From ZC4RG42 sp036676355 (GTDB lineage: Bacteria; Pseudomonadota; Gammaproteobacteria; Burkholderiales; SG8-39), in contig JAKFDA010000017.1 of NCBI GenBank assembly GCA_036676355.1, positions 11,194-75,193 of the forward strand: a DNA stretch of 64,000 bases. The letters are read 5' to 3'. The notes under the pieces were generated by a model, which was given only the letters and a program-made list of their open reading frames with translations, was not told the origin of the DNA and made no database searches. Shown here one piece after another: positions 43,810 through 53,233 of the stretch (positions within the stretch are counted from its first letter, which is position 1; each line of letters begins with the position of its first letter). The position numbers were made by a program, and so were the translations under genes.

Positions 43810-44625
43810 ATGTTCACGAGTTCCACAAACGACATTCCCGAGAGCGGCATCGTTCCGCGTCACGTCGCGATCATTATGGACGGCAACGGCCGGTGGGCGA
43901 AGCAGCGCTTCATGCCGCGCGTCGCCGGTCACCGTAAGGGCGCCGATTCGGTGCGCGCCGCCGTACGCCATTGCGCCGAGCGAGGCATCGAGTATCTGAC
44001 GCTGTTCGCGTTCAGTTCGGAGAACTGGCGTCGCCCGGCCGAGGAAGTGTCGATGCTCAAGCAGCTTTTCAAGACCGCGCTCGAGCATGAAGTCAGCAAG
44101 CTGCATGAGAACGACATCCGCCTGCGCGTCATCGGCAACATCGAGCCGTTCGGCAAAACGATCGTCAAACTGGCGCACGACGCCGAAGCGCTCACGCGGA
44201 ACAACACGCGTCTGACGTTGACCATCGCGGCGAATTACGGCGGCCGCTGGGACCTGCTGCAGGCCGTGAACGCGTTGTGCAAGGCGCATCCCGAGCGCGC
44301 GGGCGACTATACCGAGGCGGATCTCGCACCCTATCTGGCGATGAACTACGCGCCTGAACCGGATCTGTTCATCCGCACCGGGGGCGAGCAGCGCATCAGC
44401 AACTTCCTGTTGTGGCAGCTTGCCTACAGCGAGTTTTATTTCACCGACCAGTTGTGGCCGGATTTCGATGCGCGCGCGCTCGACAAGGCCATCGATTCCT
44501 ATCAACAGCGCGAACGTCGATTCGGGCGGACCAGCGAGCAGGTCGCGCAGGCGGCGCGGGCGGCGAGCGGTGAGCCGGCCAGCGTGGTCGAGTTGCCCGG
44601 CACGCGACGCAAGCTCGCTTCCTGA
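43810..44625 (+). CDS. uppS: Di-trans,poly-cis-undecaprenyl-diphosphate synthase
   Basis: A 271-residue cis-prenyltransferase that makes the C55 carrier for peptidoglycan and O-antigen. The catalytic Asp is in IIMDGNGRWAKQR; other family motifs are AGHRKGADSVR, LFAFSSENWRRP and RTGGEQRISNFLLWQLAYSE with LWPDF. The C-terminal 25 residues (RTSEQVAQAARAASGEP onward) extend past the family core. cdsA follows after 25 bp. Confidence 0.95.
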   Translation: MFTSSTNDIPESGIVPRHVAIIMDGNGRWAKQRFMPRVAGHRKGADSVRAAVRHCAERGIEYLTLFAFSSENWRRPAEEVSMLKQLFKTALEHEVSKLHENDIRLRVIGNIEPFGKTIVKLAHDAEALTRNNTRLTLTIAANYGGRWDLLQAVNALCKAHPERAGDYTEADLAPYLAMNYAPEPDLFIRTGGEQRISNFLLWQLAYSEFYFTDQLWPDFDARALDKAIDSYQQRERRFGRTSEQVAQAARAASGEPASVVELPGTRRKLAS

Positions 44626-44650
44626 CGAACGTAGGCGGAATCGTCCGGTA

Positions 44651-45478
44651 ATGCGCGACCGCGTAATTACAGCGCTTGTCCTGATCTGCGCGATGCTCGG
44701 CGCGATGTTTCTGTTGCCGACGATCGGCTGGGCGCTGTTCGGCGGTATCCTGCTTTTTGGCGCCGGTGTGGAGTGGGCGGGACTGGCCGGCTGTCCCACG
44801 CGCCGGCGTTTTATATTCGGCGTGCTGCTCACTGTTGCCGGCTTGTTGTGGGCGTTTGCGACTGGTTTGCTGACCGACATGCATCATCCCGAGGCGGTTT
44901 CGGCCGCCTATGCAATCGCGACACTGTTCTGGTTCCTCGGCGCGCCGCTGTGGTTGCGGGCGCGTCCGCAGAAACTCTCCGTCCCGTTGCTCTTGATGGT
45001 CGGCGTGCTGGTGCTGCTGCCGACTTATTCTGCGCTGGTGCAATTGCGCGAGATACATCCGGCGACCTTGTTGCTGTTTCTCGGCACGGTGTGGGTTTCC
45101 GATATCGCCGCGTACTTCAGCGGCCGGCATTTCGGCGGACGCAAACTGGCGCCTGCGATCAGCCCGGGCAAAACCTGGGCGGGCGTGTATGGTGCTTTCG
45201 TTGCCACCGCCGTTTACGCATGGCTGTGGATCACTCTGCTGCCGCGCTTTGTGCCGACGAGCGTGAGCGAACTGCCGGGCGGCAATCTCTGGATGTTCGC
45301 CTGCATCGCCGCGTTGACCGCGATTGCCATCGTCGGCGATTTGTTCGAGTCGGTGCTTAAACGGCACGCGGGCGTAAAGGACAGCGGCAACCTGTTGCCC
45401 GGTCACGGCGGCGTGCTGGACCGCATCGACGCGGTGCTGCCGGTGCTGCCGCTCGCTGCATTGATGGTGTCGCTATGA
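44651..45478 (+). CDS. cdsA: Phosphatidate cytidylyltransferase
   Basis: A 275-residue integral membrane enzyme making CDP-diacylglycerol, the precursor of all phospholipids. It has about eight hydrophobic segments. The family signature near the C terminus is complete: SVLKRHAGVKDSGNLLPGHG followed by GVLDRID. The earlier motif SPGKTWAGVYGA is also typical. ATG 44651 is taken; the upstream frame overlaps uppS. Its stop overlaps the dxr start (ATGA at 45475). Confidence 0.94.
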   Translation: MRDRVITALVLICAMLGAMFLLPTIGWALFGGILLFGAGVEWAGLAGCPTRRRFIFGVLLTVAGLLWAFATGLLTDMHHPEAVSAAYAIATLFWFLGAPLWLRARPQKLSVPLLLMVGVLVLLPTYSALVQLREIHPATLLLFLGTVWVSDIAAYFSGRHFGGRKLAPAISPGKTWAGVYGAFVATAVYAWLWITLLPRFVPTSVSELPGGNLWMFACIAALTAIAIVGDLFESVLKRHAGVKDSGNLLPGHGGVLDRIDAVLPVLPLAALMVSL

Positions 45479-46677
45479 AAGCCGTTCAGCTTATTACCGT
45501 ACTTGGCGCCACCGGTTCAGTCGGTCGCAGCACGCTGGATGTCGTCGCGCGCCATCCGAGCCGTTTCAAAATCTATGCGCTGACGGCGCATCGCAATACC
45601 GACGCGCTGTTCGAGGCTTGCCGCGTTCACCTTCCCGCCGTGGCGGTCGTGCCCGATGCCGAATGCGCGCGCAGTTTAGCCGCGCGGCTCGACGCCGCGG
45701 GGCTGCAAACCAAAGTGTTGAGCGGCGAGCAGGGGTTGGTGGATGCGGCAACGCATCCCGATGTCGATTGCGTGATGGCCGCCATCGTCGGCGCAGCCGG
45801 CCTGAAGCCGACGCTTGCAGCCGCGTTCGCAGGCAAGAAAATTCTCCTGGCCAACAAGGAAGCGCTGGTGATGGCCGGGCCGATCTTCATGGCCGCAGTG
45901 CGTGCGCATGCAGCCACGCTGCTGCCGATCGACAGCGAACACAACGCCATTTTTCAGTGCCTCCCGGCACTCGCGCCCGGCCATCTGAATGACTGCGGCG
46001 TACGACGAATTCTGCTGACCGGCAGCGGCGGTCCGTTTCGCACGCGGCCGCTCAGCGAGCTCGATCATGTAACGCCGGATCAGGCCTGCGCGCATCCGGT
46101 CTGGAGCATGGGGCGCAAGATATCGGTCGATTCCGCGACCATGATGAACAAGGCGCTCGAAATCGTCGAGGCGCATTGGCTGTTCGGTGCGCCGGGCAAG
46201 CAGATCGAAGTCGTGATTCATCCGCAGAGCGTCGTGCATTCGATGGTGGAGTACGCCGACGGCTCGGTCATCGCCCAGCTCGGCCATCCAGATATGCGCA
46301 CACCGATCGCGCAGGCGCTGGCCTATCCCGAGCGCGTCGATGCAGGCGTCGGTTTTCTCGATCTCGCAAAAATCGGCACGTTGAATTTCGAGAAGCCGGA
46401 TTTTCAGCGCTTCCGCGCGCTGGCGCTGTCCTACGACGTGCTTGCCGCGGGCGGCACGGCAGCGGCCGTATTCAATGCGGCAAATGAAGTCGCGGTCGAA
46501 GCCTTCCTCAACAACAAGCTTTCGTTTCTGCGCATCACCGCGGTGATCGAAGCGACGCTCGGCCGCTTGCCGGTCCAGCGCGTCGAGACGCTCGATGACG
46601 TCATCGAAGCCGATCGCCGCGCACGCGTCGAAGCGACGTCGCTGGTGCGATCGCAGACGCTGGTGGGAACGGCATGA
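45475..46677 (+). CDS. dxr: 1-deoxy-D-xylulose 5-phosphate reductoisomerase
   Basis: A 400-residue NADPH- and metal-dependent enzyme making MEP, the first committed step of the MEP isoprenoid route. The NADPH motif is LGATGSVGRSTLDVV; LLANKEALVMAG and PIDSEHNAIFQCL (metal and substrate) follow, then GSGGPFRT and WSMGRKISVDSATMMNKALE, and the C-terminal helical domain. It overlaps cdsA and rseP by 4 nt each (ATGA), so the three are translationally coupled. It feeds uppS upstream in the same operon. Confidence 0.97.
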   Translation: MKAVQLITVLGATGSVGRSTLDVVARHPSRFKIYALTAHRNTDALFEACRVHLPAVAVVPDAECARSLAARLDAAGLQTKVLSGEQGLVDAATHPDVDCVMAAIVGAAGLKPTLAAAFAGKKILLANKEALVMAGPIFMAAVRAHAATLLPIDSEHNAIFQCLPALAPGHLNDCGVRRILLTGSGGPFRTRPLSELDHVTPDQACAHPVWSMGRKISVDSATMMNKALEIVEAHWLFGAPGKQIEVVIHPQSVVHSMVEYADGSVIAQLGHPDMRTPIAQALAYPERVDAGVGFLDLAKIGTLNFEKPDFQRFRALALSYDVLAAGGTAAAVFNAANEVAVEAFLNNKLSFLRITAVIEATLGRLPVQRVETLDDVIEADRRARVEATSLVRSQTLVGTA

Positions 46678-48038
46678 GTCTGCTCCATACGGTACTGTCC
46701 TTCGTCGTCGCGCTGGGCGTACTCATCGTCGTGCATGAATTCGGCCATTACCTCGTGGCGCGCTGGTGCGGCGTCAAGGTGCTGCGTTTTTCGGTCGGCT
46801 TCGGCTCGCCGATATTCGTGCGCAAGCTCGGTCGCGATCAGACCGAGTGGGCCATCTCCGCCATCCCGCTTGGTGGCTACGTGAAGATGGTCGACGAACG
46901 GGAAGGGCAGGTTGCCCCCGACGACCTGCCGCGCGCGTTCAACCGACAGAGCGTATGGCGGCGCTTCGCTATCGTGGCGGCAGGCCCCGCCGCCAATTTT
47001 CTGCTCGCGATCGCGCTCTACGCCGCGTTGTTCGTCAGCGGCGTACAGGAACTGAAACCCATCGCCGGTGCGCCGGCGGCCGATTCGATCGCGGCGGCCG
47101 CCGGTGTGCGGAACGGCGATATCGTGCAGGCCGTCAACGGCGAACCGGTGCGCAGCTGGCAGGATGTCCGTTGGCTGCTGTTGGAACTCGCTTTCGACCG
47201 CGAGCCCGCCACGCTCGACATCCTCACTGCGGCCAACACGCTGGAACGCCGCACGCTCGATTTCAGTTCGATCAGCACCGATCAGAGCGAGGGCGATCTG
47301 CTGATGCAGATCGGTCTGCGTGTCTACCGTCCGGATATTCCGGCCGTGGTTGGCCAGGTGACCGCCGGCAGTGTCGCGGAGCGTGCCGGATTGAAAAAGG
47401 GCGACCGCATTCTCGCCATCGATGAGAAGCCCGCCGGGAATTGGGACACGCTGGTCGACCTCGTGCGTGCTTCGCCGGGTAAGGAGTTGTTGTTCGACGT
47501 GGAGCGTGGGGGAGGGCGCGCTCGCATTGCGCTCGTGCCCGATGCGGTCGGCGAGGGCGACGAACGTTATGGTCGCATCGGTGTGGGGCCCGACTTCGAT
47601 CCCGAGCGCATGAAGGATTATTTCGTCGAGATACGCTACGGCATCGGCGAAGCAGTATTGCACGCACTGAAAAAAACCTGGGACACCTCGATCTTTTCGC
47701 TGCGCATGCTGGGCAAGATGGTAATCGGCGATGTGTCGTGGCGCAACCTCTCCGGCCCGGTGACGATCGCCGATTATGCCGGTCAGTCGGCGCAGCTCGG
47801 ACTGGCTTCTTATCTCACTTTTCTGGCGCTCATCAGTATCAGTCTCGGGGTGCTGAATCTACTGCCTATCCCGCTGCTCGACGGCGGGCACCTGATGTAC
47901 TATACGGTCGAAATTTTGAAGGGCAGTCCCGTATCCGAGCGGATCGTCGAAATGGGCCAGCGGGCCGGTCTCGCCGTACTGCTCGTACTCATGGTGTTTG
48001 CCTTTTATAACGATATAAGCCGGCTGCTCACCGGCTGA
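46674..48038 (+). CDS. rseP: RseP-type site-2 protease with tandem PDZ domains
   Basis: A 454-residue inner-membrane zinc protease (E. coli RseP: 450) that cleaves anti-sigma-E factor RseA and remnant signal peptides. The zinc motif HEFGH is in the first transmembrane segment (VVHEFGHYLVARW), and the third-segment motif is LLPIPLLDGGHLMYY. Two periplasmic PDZ domains lie between (about 105-290, ending with ERAGLKKGDRILAIDEKPAG). The position just before bamA is conserved in proteobacteria. Confidence 0.95.
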   Translation: MSLLHTVLSFVVALGVLIVVHEFGHYLVARWCGVKVLRFSVGFGSPIFVRKLGRDQTEWAISAIPLGGYVKMVDEREGQVAPDDLPRAFNRQSVWRRFAIVAAGPAANFLLAIALYAALFVSGVQELKPIAGAPAADSIAAAAGVRNGDIVQAVNGEPVRSWQDVRWLLLELAFDREPATLDILTAANTLERRTLDFSSISTDQSEGDLLMQIGLRVYRPDIPAVVGQVTAGSVAERAGLKKGDRILAIDEKPAGNWDTLVDLVRASPGKELLFDVERGGGRARIALVPDAVGEGDERYGRIGVGPDFDPERMKDYFVEIRYGIGEAVLHALKKTWDTSIFSLRMLGKMVIGDVSWRNLSGPVTIADYAGQSAQLGLASYLTFLALISISLGVLNLLPIPLLDGGHLMYYTVEILKGSPVSERIVEMGQRAGLAVLLVLMVFAFYNDISRLLTG

Positions 48039-48057
48039 CGAGGAACACCGCCTCAAC

Positions 48058-50340
48058 ATGAAAATAAAGCTCGCTGCGGCACTTGTCGGTGCCCTGTTCA
48101 TGCATGCTGCGCACGCGTTTGATCCATTCGTAGTCCGAGATATCCGGGTTGAAGGCATTCAGCGTATCGAGGCCGGCACTGTCTTCAGTTATCTGCCCAT
48201 CAAAGTCGGCGAAACCATGACCGACGACAAGGCAGCCGAAGCGATTCGCGCGTTGTTCGGCACGGGCTTCTTCAAGGACGTGCGCGTCGAAGTGGATGGC
48301 AACGTGCTTGTTATCGCCGTCGAAGAGCGGCCGGCCATTGCGCAAATCGACTTCAGCGGCATGAAGGAATTTCCCGCCGAAGACGTGAAGCAGGGTTTGC
48401 GTGGCAACAACATTGCCGAAGGCCGTATTTTCGACAAGGCCGTGATCGACCAGGCGGAGCAGGAAATCAAGCGTCAGTACCTGACTCGCGGCATGTACGG
48501 CGTCACCATTCAAACCACCGTCACGCCGCTGGATCGAAACCGCGTTGCCATCAATTTCGCGGTGGATGAAGGCGCCGTCGCGAAAATCGCGCGGATCAAT
48601 ATCGTCGGCAACCAGGCATTCAAGGAGGAAGCGCTGCTGGATCTGTTCGTCCTGACCACGCCGGGCTGGTTCACGTGGTACACCAAGAACGATCAGTACT
48701 CGCGTCAAAAACTGTCGGCCGATCTGGAAACATTGCGCTCCTTCTATCTCGATCGCGGCTACCTCGACTTCAATATCGAATCGACGCAGGTTTCGATCAC
48801 GCCGGACAAGCGCGACATTTACATCGCCGTCAACGTCAGCGAAGGCGAGAAGTACACCGTGACCGACGTGGCGCTGAGCGGCGATCTCATCGTTCCCGAA
48901 GATGAACTGAAGAAGCTGATTCAGGTCAAGCCGGGAGAGGCGTTCTCGCGTCAGAAGCTGACGGATTCCACCAAGGCCATCACCGACCGGCTGGGCAACG
49001 AGGGCTATGCCTTTGCCAATGCCAACGCGGTGCCGGATGTGGACAAGGAAAAGCGCACGGTCGCCTTCAACATCATGGTCGATCCCGGGCGTCGCGTTTA
49101 CGTTCGCCGCATCGATGTGGTCGGCAACACGCGCACGCGCGATGAAGTCGTCCGCCGTGAAATGCGTCAGCTTGAAGGTGCCTACTACGACGGTGAGAAG
49201 CTGCAGTTATCCAAGCAGCGCATCGATCGGCTCGATTATTTTTCCGAAGTGAACGTCGATACGCAGCCGGTCGCCGGAACCACCGACCAGGTGGACGTCA
49301 CCTACAGCGTGGCGGAAAAACCGACCGGCGCGCTGCTGCTCGGCGCTGGCTTCTCGAGCGCGGACGGTCTCGTGCTGCAAGGCTCCGTGTCGCAGCAGAA
49401 CCTCTTCGGCACGGGCAATGCGCTGCAGCTCAACATGAACACCAGCAAGATCAACCGCAATATCGGTCTATCGTTCACCGACCCGTATTTCACGATTGAC
49501 GGGGTGAGCGCCGGATTCGATTTGTACAACCGTCGCTACGATCCGCGCCGTCGCCTCAGCTTCGGTCGCTATGCGACCGACACGCTGGGCGGAGGCCTGC
49601 GCGTCGGCGTGCCGGTGACCGAGTTTGATCGGCTGAATTTCGGTTTGGCGGTCGAGCGCACGGAAATCGATTTGTTCGACGACAGTCCGGAGCGCTTCAA
49701 GAAATTCACCGAGGATAACGGCGATTCGCCGTTGGGCGTGATCGGCACGACGGGCTGGACGCGTGATCGGCGCGACAGCGCGTTCTGGACCACTTCCGGC
49801 ACGTTCCAGCGGGCGTACCTGGAAACCGGCCTGCCGGGAGTCGACCTGAAATATTACAAGCTCAACTACCAGTTGAGCTGGTTCTACCCGCTATCGCGCG
49901 ACCTCACCATCATGCTGAATGGCGAAGCAGGTTATGCCGGCGGCTATGGCGGGGGCGATTTGCCGTTCTTCAAGGCGTTCTTCGCCGGCGGCCCGTCATC
50001 GATTCGCGGCTACGAGCAGGGATCGCTCGGTCCGCGTGACGGTGACGGCGTGCTCGGCGGTTCGCGCAAGGTGATCGGCAATGCCGAACTGTTGTTCCCG
50101 ATGCCGGGCATGCGGCAGGACAAATCGGTGCGCATGGGCGTGTTCTTCGATGCCGGTCAAGTCTGGGACGATGATTCCGGTACTACGCTGAGCGACTTGA
50201 AGTTGCGGTATTCTACGGGCGCATTCGTGTCGTGGAACTCGCCCTTCGGCCCGCTCAAGCTGATCGTGGCCGCGCCGCTCAACGAGCAGGACGGGGATGA
50301 CACGCAAAAATTCCAGTTCATGTTCGGACAGTCGTTCTAA
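48058..50340 (+). CDS. bamA: Outer membrane protein assembly factor BamA
   Basis: A 760-residue Omp85 protein that inserts beta-barrel proteins into the outer membrane. The signal peptide is residues 1-20, with cleavage after AHA, and is followed by FDPFVVRDIRVEG. Five POTRA domains span about 22-420 and the barrel about 425-760. The loop-6 motif appears as SSIRGYEQGSLGPRD, and the C-terminal strand ends in Phe (KFQFMFGQSF), as usual for barrel recognition. Skp, the periplasmic chaperone, is encoded 33 bp downstream. Confidence 0.97.
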   Translation: MKIKLAAALVGALFMHAAHAFDPFVVRDIRVEGIQRIEAGTVFSYLPIKVGETMTDDKAAEAIRALFGTGFFKDVRVEVDGNVLVIAVEERPAIAQIDFSGMKEFPAEDVKQGLRGNNIAEGRIFDKAVIDQAEQEIKRQYLTRGMYGVTIQTTVTPLDRNRVAINFAVDEGAVAKIARINIVGNQAFKEEALLDLFVLTTPGWFTWYTKNDQYSRQKLSADLETLRSFYLDRGYLDFNIESTQVSITPDKRDIYIAVNVSEGEKYTVTDVALSGDLIVPEDELKKLIQVKPGEAFSRQKLTDSTKAITDRLGNEGYAFANANAVPDVDKEKRTVAFNIMVDPGRRVYVRRIDVVGNTRTRDEVVRREMRQLEGAYYDGEKLQLSKQRIDRLDYFSEVNVDTQPVAGTTDQVDVTYSVAEKPTGALLLGAGFSSADGLVLQGSVSQQNLFGTGNALQLNMNTSKINRNIGLSFTDPYFTIDGVSAGFDLYNRRYDPRRRLSFGRYATDTLGGGLRVGVPVTEFDRLNFGLAVERTEIDLFDDSPERFKKFTEDNGDSPLGVIGTTGWTRDRRDSAFWTTSGTFQRAYLETGLPGVDLKYYKLNYQLSWFYPLSRDLTIMLNGEAGYAGGYGGGDLPFFKAFFAGGPSSIRGYEQGSLGPRDGDGVLGGSRKVIGNAELLFPMPGMRQDKSVRMGVFFDAGQVWDDDSGTTLSDLKLRYSTGAFVSWNSPFGPLKLIVAAPLNEQDGDDTQKFQFMFGQSF

Positions 50341-50373
50341 GTCGAACGTCTCCACACCATAGGACCTCAAGAC

Positions 50374-50889
50374 ATGAAGTTAAGAAAACTCCATTGGCTG
50401 GCCATGTTACCGATGCTTGCATTGGCGACCCCGACGTTTGCACAGGAAGGCCGGATTGCCTTCGTCAATCTGGATCGCATTCTGCGTGACGCCGCACCGG
50501 CACAACGCGCTCAGAAGAAAATCGAAGCCGAGTTCACCAAGCGCGACCATGAGCTGCAGAAAATGGCCGACCAGGTCAAGAAGATGCAGGAAGGGCTCGA
50601 ACGCAATTCCATGACCATGCCCGACAGCGAACGCAGCAAGCGTGAGCGCGAGATGGCCGAGGCCAGTCGCGAATTCCAGCGCAAACAACGCGAGTTTCGC
50701 GAAGACCTCAATCAGCGCCGCAACGAGGAGCTCGCCGGCGTACTGGAGCGTGCCAACCGCGCGGTCAAGCAGATTGCCGAGGCGGAGAAATACGACATCA
50801 TCTTCCAGGAAGCGGTATACGCAAGCCCGCGCATCGATATCACCGACAAGGTGATCAAGGCGCTCGACGACTCCAAGCCCGCTAAATAA
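50374..50889 (+). CDS. skp: Periplasmic chaperone Skp (OmpH family)
   Basis: A 171-residue secreted protein with signal peptide 1-23 (cleavage TFA|QEG). The mature part begins RIAFVNLDRILRDAAPAQRA and is followed by two long Lys/Glu/Arg-rich helices (about 45-130), the coiled-coil tentacles of the trimer, then IIFQEAVYASPRIDITDKVI, the family's C-terminal strand. It holds unfolded outer-membrane proteins for BamA. Confidence 0.93.
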   Translation: MKLRKLHWLAMLPMLALATPTFAQEGRIAFVNLDRILRDAAPAQRAQKKIEAEFTKRDHELQKMADQVKKMQEGLERNSMTMPDSERSKREREMAEASREFQRKQREFREDLNQRRNEELAGVLERANRAVKQIAEAEKYDIIFQEAVYASPRIDITDKVIKALDDSKPAK

Positions 50890-50898
50890 GGGGCCGCG

Positions 50899-51939
50899 AT
50901 GCAACGTCGTACCGTACGGCTCGCGGACATTGCCGCGCAGCTTGGCGGCGAGCTGATCGGCGACCCGGAGACGCGCATCTCGCAAGTCGCCACGCTGAAG
51001 AGCGCGGGTCCCGAGGACATCGGCTTTTTCGCGCAGGGTAAGTATCGCGATGATCTGGTTACGACCAGCGCCGGCGCAATTATCGTTGGCGCCGACGAGC
51101 GCGATTCGACCACCCGGCCGCGTATTGTCTGCGACGATCCTTACTTTTATTTCGCCCGGGTTTCACTGCTGCTGAATCCCGCGCCGAAGATCGAATCGGG
51201 CGTGCATCCGACTGCGGTTATCGACACATCGGCGCAGATCGATATAAGTGCGGCAATCGGCGCCGGATGCGTGATCGGTGCCGATGTGCGGATCGGCGCG
51301 GACGTGTCGGTCGAGGCCGGCTGTGTCATCGGACCCCGCTGCACCGTCGCCGAAGGCAGCCGGCTGCATGCGCGCGTGACGATGTATGCCGGTTGTGTAA
51401 TCGGCCGGCGCGTCATCATCCATTCCGGTGCGGTGCTCGGTGCCGACGGTTTCGGCTTCGCCCAGCACGAAGGCCGCTGGCTGAAAATTCCGCAAATCGG
51501 GCGCGTGATCGTCGGCGATGACGTCGAAATCGGCGCCAACACGACGATCGACCGCGGCGCATTGGACGACACCGTGATCGAAGAGGGCGTCAAACTCGAC
51601 AACCAGATTCAGATCGGTCATAACGTCCGCATCGGCGCGCATACCGCCGTGGCGGGTTGCACCGGTATCGCCGGCAGCACGACCATCGGTAAGCATTGCA
51701 TGATCGGCGGCGCGGCGATGATCGGCGGACATTTGCATATCACCGACGGCGTCATCGTTTCGGGGGGCACCTGGGTTACGCGCTCCATCGAGGAGCCGGG
51801 CATGTATCTCAGCGTCATCCCGGCCACGCCGGGGCGCGAATGGCGCCGCACCGTCGCGCTGTTGCGGGGGCTGGGCAAACTTAACGACCGGGTTCGCCGT
51901 ATCGAGCGCGCCAAAGGACGTACGGAGCAAGAAGAATGA
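50899..51939 (+). CDS. lpxD: UDP-3-O-(3-hydroxyacyl)glucosamine N-acyltransferase
   Basis: A 346-residue trimeric left-handed beta-helix acyltransferase, third step of lipid A synthesis. The N-terminal uridine-binding domain (1 to about 95) has LADIAAQLGGELIGDPE and FFAQGKYRDDL. Hexapeptide repeats run from about 100 to 310; the catalytic His is in QIGHNVRIGAHTAVAG. The C-terminal helix ends with RVRRIERAKGRTEQEE. Its stop overlaps fabZ by 4 nt. Confidence 0.96.
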   Translation: MQRRTVRLADIAAQLGGELIGDPETRISQVATLKSAGPEDIGFFAQGKYRDDLVTTSAGAIIVGADERDSTTRPRIVCDDPYFYFARVSLLLNPAPKIESGVHPTAVIDTSAQIDISAAIGAGCVIGADVRIGADVSVEAGCVIGPRCTVAEGSRLHARVTMYAGCVIGRRVIIHSGAVLGADGFGFAQHEGRWLKIPQIGRVIVGDDVEIGANTTIDRGALDDTVIEEGVKLDNQIQIGHNVRIGAHTAVAGCTGIAGSTTIGKHCMIGGAAMIGGHLHITDGVIVSGGTWVTRSIEEPGMYLSVIPATPGREWRRTVALLRGLGKLNDRVRRIERAKGRTEQEE

Positions 51940-52385
51940 GCACCACCACAATGGACATCATCGAGATTCAGCAATATCTGCCGCACCGCTACCCATTTCT
52001 GCTGGTGGATCGGGTGCTCGAGTGCGAGCCCGGCAAGCAGATCGTCGCCATCAAGAATGTCACTTTCAACGAACCATTCTTTGCCGGGCACTTCCCCAAG
52101 CTGCCGATCATGCCGGGAGTGCTGATCATCGAGGCCATGGCGCAGGCGGCGGCGATCCTGGCATTCAAGACCGCCGATCGGCTGCCGAGCGACGATGCGC
52201 TGGTGTATTTCCTCGGCATCGACGAGGCGCGCTTCAAGCGTCCGGTTACGCCCGGCGATCAACTCAAGTTCACGGCGCGTATCGAACGCAACATCAAGGG
52301 CGTGTGGAAATTCGCTGCCGAAGCCACCGTGGACGGCAAGCTCGCCGCTGAAGCCAGGATGATGTGCACGATGCGTGAAGGCTGA
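51936..52385 (+). CDS. fabZ: 3-hydroxyacyl-[acyl-carrier-protein] dehydratase FabZ
   Basis: A 149-residue hot-dog-fold dehydratase of fatty acid elongation. The catalytic His is in FFAGHFPKLPIMPGVLIIEA, where the family Glu follows; LPHRYPFLLVDRVLE marks the N-terminal strand. Its place between lpxD and lpxA links 3-hydroxyacyl-ACP supply to lipid A synthesis. It overlaps lpxD by 4 nt and ends 55 bp before lpxA. Confidence 0.96.
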   Translation: MSTTTMDIIEIQQYLPHRYPFLLVDRVLECEPGKQIVAIKNVTFNEPFFAGHFPKLPIMPGVLIIEAMAQAAAILAFKTADRLPSDDALVYFLGIDEARFKRPVTPGDQLKFTARIERNIKGVWKFAAEATVDGKLAAEARMMCTMREG

Positions 52386-52440
52386 GGTCCGGCGCATTGC
52401 CACGCTCGAAGCACCGTTTTCACTTCCGCGCCGCACAACC

Positions 52441-53211
52441 ATGATCCATCCCACTGCCATCATTCATCCGGGCGCCAGACTGGGCGCCAACGTCAGCGTC
52501 GGGGCCTACTCGCTGGTCGGCGAACACGTCGAAATCGGCGACAACACCTGGATCGGGCCGCATGTCATTCTCGAAGGGCATCTGCGACTCGGGCGCGACA
52601 ACCGCGTGTTCCAGTTCTCCTCGCTGGGCGGCGAACCGCAGGACATGAAATATCGTGGCGAACCGACGCGCGTGGAAATCGGCGACCGCAACACCATTCG
52701 CGAGTACTGCACCATCAATGCGGGGACCGTGCAGGATGCCGGCGCCACGCGTCTGGGCAACGACAACTGGATCATGGGTTATGTGCATATCGCCCACGAT
52801 TGTCAGGTCGGCAGTAACACGATTCTGGCGAGCAATGCGCAGATCGCCGGCCATTGTCACGTCGGCGACTGGGTGATTCTGGGCGGCATGACCGGCGTGC
52901 ATCAGTTCGTGCATATCGGCGCGCATGCGATGACGGGCGGCGGGACCATACTGTTCCAGGATGTGCCGCCCTATGTCATGGCTTCGGGCAGTCCGGCCAA
53001 GACCTTCGGCATCAATACCGAGGGTTTGCGTCGCCGGGGCTTCAGCGACGAAAGCATCGCGGCATTGCGCGGCGCATATAAAACGATCTATCGCAGTGGT
53101 CTGAGGCTTGCCGAAGCCGTCGACGAACTCGCGGCACAGCAGGAGAAAATCCCGGAGTTGAAGATCCTGGTCGAATTTCTCCGCCAGGCGAAACGCGGCA
53201 TTTTGCGCTAA
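52441..53211 (+). CDS. lpxA: UDP-N-acetylglucosamine O-acyltransferase
   Basis: A 256-residue left-handed beta-helix trimer (E. coli: 262) catalysing the first lipid A step. Hexapeptide repeats start at once (MIHPTAIIHPGARLGANVSV). The catalytic His is in YVHIAHDCQVGSNTI, and HQFVHIGAHAMTGGGT is a family motif. The C-terminal helical part contains RRRGFSDESIAALRGAYKTI. ATG 52441 is preferred; an in-frame start at 52375 would add 22 residues and overlap fabZ. Confidence 0.95.
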   Translation: MIHPTAIIHPGARLGANVSVGAYSLVGEHVEIGDNTWIGPHVILEGHLRLGRDNRVFQFSSLGGEPQDMKYRGEPTRVEIGDRNTIREYCTINAGTVQDAGATRLGNDNWIMGYVHIAHDCQVGSNTILASNAQIAGHCHVGDWVILGGMTGVHQFVHIGAHAMTGGGTILFQDVPPYVMASGSPAKTFGINTEGLRRRGFSDESIAALRGAYKTIYRSGLRLAEAVDELAAQQEKIPELKILVEFLRQAKRGILR

Positions 53212-53233
53212 CACCCGGCGCCGACTTGATCTC